From contig USHF01000080.1 in assembly GCA_900554465.1 (NCBI GenBank), forward strand, positions 1 through 6,838: a stretch of DNA of 6,838 nucleotides. Reading direction: 5' to 3'. The position numbers were made by a program, and so were the translations under genes. Below, in pieces: positions 4,765-6,838 of the stretch. Source of the stretch: an uncultured Collinsella sp. (GTDB lineage Bacteria; Actinomycetota; Coriobacteriia; Coriobacteriales; Coriobacteriaceae). The notes under the pieces were generated by a model. The model did not search any database and was not told the origin of the DNA. It was given only the letters and a program-made list of their open reading frames with translations. Every line of letters starts with the position of its first letter. Position 1 is the first letter of the stretch.

Positions 4765-6788
4765 GTGGCCAAGACGGTATATTCCGATAACCAAAATAAT
4801 GTCGATGCCCTGGCTGAGCGTCTAAGCAGCCAGACGTCGCTTTCTGCCGAGCGCGCCAAGCTGGTTGCCTACGACCTGCTCTGCCGCAAGGCGCTTAAAA
4901 TCAAGTCGAGCGCGCTGGCACAGATTTTCCGCTCCGTCGATAAGGAATGCGACACCAAGGCGATGCGCGACGAACTCATCGCGGCAAAAATCGTTACCAA
5001 GATCGAGGGCAGCGGCATTAACGGACGTCCGGCGTTCTATACCATTCATGCCGAGATAAGTGATGCCCAGGAGCAGCTTGCCGAGGTTGCCGAAGAGGCC
5101 GTCGAGGACGTTGTCGAGGTGCCCGCTTCGGTGGAGACGGCCCCGCGCGAGCATATCGATACCGACGAGCTGCTCGATGAGAGCGTCGTTCGCGCCTTTA
5201 CGGCTAAGGCCGGTCGCGGCGGTTTTGGCGGGGGCGGCAAGCGCGATGCTCAGCGCCGTGCCCAGCAGGAGCGCTTCCGTCGCGCCGTTGCTCAAAGGGA
5301 TGAGCTCGATACCGAGGCTGTCGAGACCAAGGTTGCTGCCGAGTCGCAGAAGCCCGCGCAGGAGCAAAAGCCCGTGGAGGCCCAAGAGCCCAAGCGTCGT
5401 CGCGGTGCTCACTTTAAGGCTGCGCAGCAGGATGTCGCGCATGAGGTTGAAGAGCCTCCCGAGGTTGCAGACGATGTTGAGGAGTCTGCCAAGAGGGCTC
5501 CGGGTTCGTGTCGTCCCGGCCGCGGTTTTGCGGGACGCGCGTATCCCGTAAAGCGTCAGGAGAAGGGCGAGCCGGCTTCGACCGCTCAGGCCGATAAGGC
5601 CGAACAAACCGAGAAAACCGTTGAGCCGGTGGCTTGCGAGCAGCAACCTTCCGAGTCGCAGCCTGCGGCCGACGCCGAGGTCAAAGCTCAGCAGTCCGCT
5701 GATAAGCAGGCAGGGGAGAGCGCTTCGAGCAAGCCTCGCCGTCGTCGTCACCGTGGCGGTCGTGGCTCGAATGCCGAGGCCGCGGCCGAGAAGGCGGCGA
5801 CGCAAAGCAAGGATGCGAAGGTTGAGGCCCCGGTGGAGCAACCCAAGCGCCAGCCGGCGAAGGGGGACAAGCCCGAACGTTCGCAAAAGAGCTCGTCCGC
5901 GCCAAAGCAAGAGCGCAAAGCTCAGGCAGATTCCAAGCGCAAATCCCAGGCGCAGCCCAAACCGACTGCAAACGATGCGGCCGCCCAGCAGCCTGAGCCG
6001 CCCGCTCATGGCGAGGTTTCGGCGTTTGCTCTGGCCCGTGTCCTGGGCAGGCAGCTGCTCAAGGTCGTTCCCACGCCTACGGCGCTCTCCAAGATTAAGG
6101 AGCAGCAGACTCAAATCGTTAAGGTCGAGGGCAAGGATAACAAAAAAGCTCCGCAGCGCACTCAGCACAACGAGATGTCCAACCGCAAGATTGCCGAGGA
6201 GATTGCGATCATCCAGGCTTGGATAGAGCAGAATCGCGGCGCCGACACGCCGGTCGCTTCGCGTCGCCAGCGCGCCTACCAGATTTTTAACGATGAGAAG
6301 GCCTTTGACGGCAAACACGGCGAGCGCCTGATTCGGCGTATGACCGAAAAGGGCATCAGCATGCAGGCAATCAAGGTTGCTCCCAACCGTCCTGTGCACT
6401 TTACGGGCTTCTTTACGCTGGGCGCCGACAAGCCGTTCATTATGGTCGAGAACCTGGACACCTATGACGAGATCGTCAAGCTCCTGCGCGGCCGCAAGCA
6501 CGCCAAGCTTTTTGGCACCAAGGTGGGTGGCGTGATCTTTGGCGGCGGCTGTAAGGCGAGCGTTTCACACGCACTGGATGATTATCTGGCCGAGATCGGC
6601 TATCGCTTTAACTATGTCTACTACGTGGGCGACATCGACCGAGAGGGTGCGCGCATTGTCGAGCAGACCCGTAATGCCAATGTTGTTGAGATTCGCCTGC
6701 ATGCCGGTATGTATCGCGCCATGCTCGCCGAGCACAAGCGCCGCGTGAAGGCCGGCGGTGAGTGCGAGCCCGCGGCTGCCAACCAGGG
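4765..6788 (+). CDS. JetD-like Toprim protein with winged-helix-like N-terminus and long basic linker (3' end missing)
   Basis: A single open frame of 674 complete codons starting at GTG and cut by adapter sequence. Residues about 10-95 form a compact alpha/beta stretch resembling a winged helix (KSSALAQIFRSV, then GRPAFYTI). Residues about 100-415 are low complexity, rich in Ala, Glu, Gln and Lys, with arginine patches such as GRGGFGGGGKR (150-160), KRRRG (210-214) and KPRRRRHRGGRG (323-334). From about 417 the sequence is folded again. RAYQIFNDEKAFD (503-515) resembles the IFGDEK motif of JetD (DUF3322). VENLDTY (561-567) and VGDIDREG (621-628) give the Glu and Asp-x-Asp of a Toprim-like DUF2220 domain. 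JetD is the nuclease of Wadjet, which cleaves plasmid DNA extruded by the JetABC condensin. No jetABC is visible upstream. JetD proteins are usually near 400 residues, so the roughly 415-residue extension is unusual. Family assignment is from motifs only; a nucleic-acid enzyme unrelated to Wadjet is possible. Confidence 0.7.
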
Positions 6789-6838
6789 CTGTCTCTTATA
6801 CACATCTCCGAGCCCACGAGACATGCGCAGATCTCGTA
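6789..6838 (+). other. Nextera-type sequencing adapter (not genomic)
   Basis: CTGTCTCTTATACACATCT (6789-6807) is the 19-base transposase mosaic end used in Nextera libraries. CCGAGCCCACGAGAC (6808-6822) is the read-2 side adapter, ATGCGCAG (6823-6830) has the form of an 8-base index, and ATCTCGTA (6831-6838) begins the P7 end. The JetD-like frame reads on into it as CLLYTSPSPRDMRRSR, a known kind of adapter-derived peptide. Minus-strand frames read MCIRDS and VYKRQ here, equally typical adapter artefacts. Genomic sequence ends at 6788. Confidence 0.98.

Noticed and set aside
4822..6501. 559-codon open frame on the minus strand opposite the JetD-like gene
   Set aside because: Leu/Arg-rich repetitive translation typical of the antisense of an Ala/Glu/Lys-rich low-complexity region. 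The plus frame has a ribosome binding site, promoter context and Toprim-type motifs.
1..6788. tRNA, rRNA, CRISPR array, insertion sequence or prophage
   Set aside because: Read on both strands, I saw no tRNA-like cloverleaf, regularly spaced repeats, transposase motifs or terminal inverted repeats of a mobile element.

Overview
The window is GC-rich chromosomal DNA from an actinobacterium. The class Coriobacteriia, probably a Collinsella-like gut organism, fits best. This rests on codon use, the RNase J gene running straight into an FtsK-like gene, and the style of the CstA protein; no database search was possible. The last 50 bases (6789-6838) are not genomic. They are a Nextera-type sequencing adapter, so the real sequence ends at 6788 inside a gene.

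Layout. Minus strand, left end: the start of an FtsK-like DNA translocase gene (171 to the window edge), preceded one base upstream by the complete gene for ribonuclease J (1843 to 173). Upstream of RNase J lie about 580 bases without a credible gene. They hold several strong hairpins and a possible minus-strand promoter near 2374-2403, so the RNase J mRNA may carry a leader of roughly 500 nt. Plus strand: a good sigma-70-type promoter (2422-2450) with an 18-bp palindrome inside it starts a leader of about 235 nt. That leader encodes a 14-residue peptide (MFTHQLNIISVVII) in which half the residues are Leu, Ile or Val, followed by mutually exclusive hairpins and a strong intrinsic terminator. 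It then reaches cstA (2692-4581), a complete CstA-family membrane carrier closed by its own terminator (4621-4659). The arrangement looks like classical branched-chain amino acid attenuation placed in front of a CstA transporter.

Right end: a promoter region with overlapping AT-rich inverted repeats precedes a GTG-started gene (4765 to 6788, truncated by the adapter). It encodes a winged-helix-like N-terminus, about 320 residues of charged low-complexity sequence with arginine-rich patches, and a C-terminal region resembling the JetD nuclease subunit of Wadjet anti-plasmid systems (DUF3322/DUF2220, Toprim-like). No jetABC genes are visible upstream; what follows downstream is lost at the adapter.

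How the parts relate: RNase J and FtsK are probably co-transcribed and translationally coupled housekeeping genes. cstA is a separate transcription unit with its own nutritional control. The JetD-like gene is another separate unit. The two observations most worth following are the attenuator before cstA and the orphan JetD-like protein with its long basic linker.
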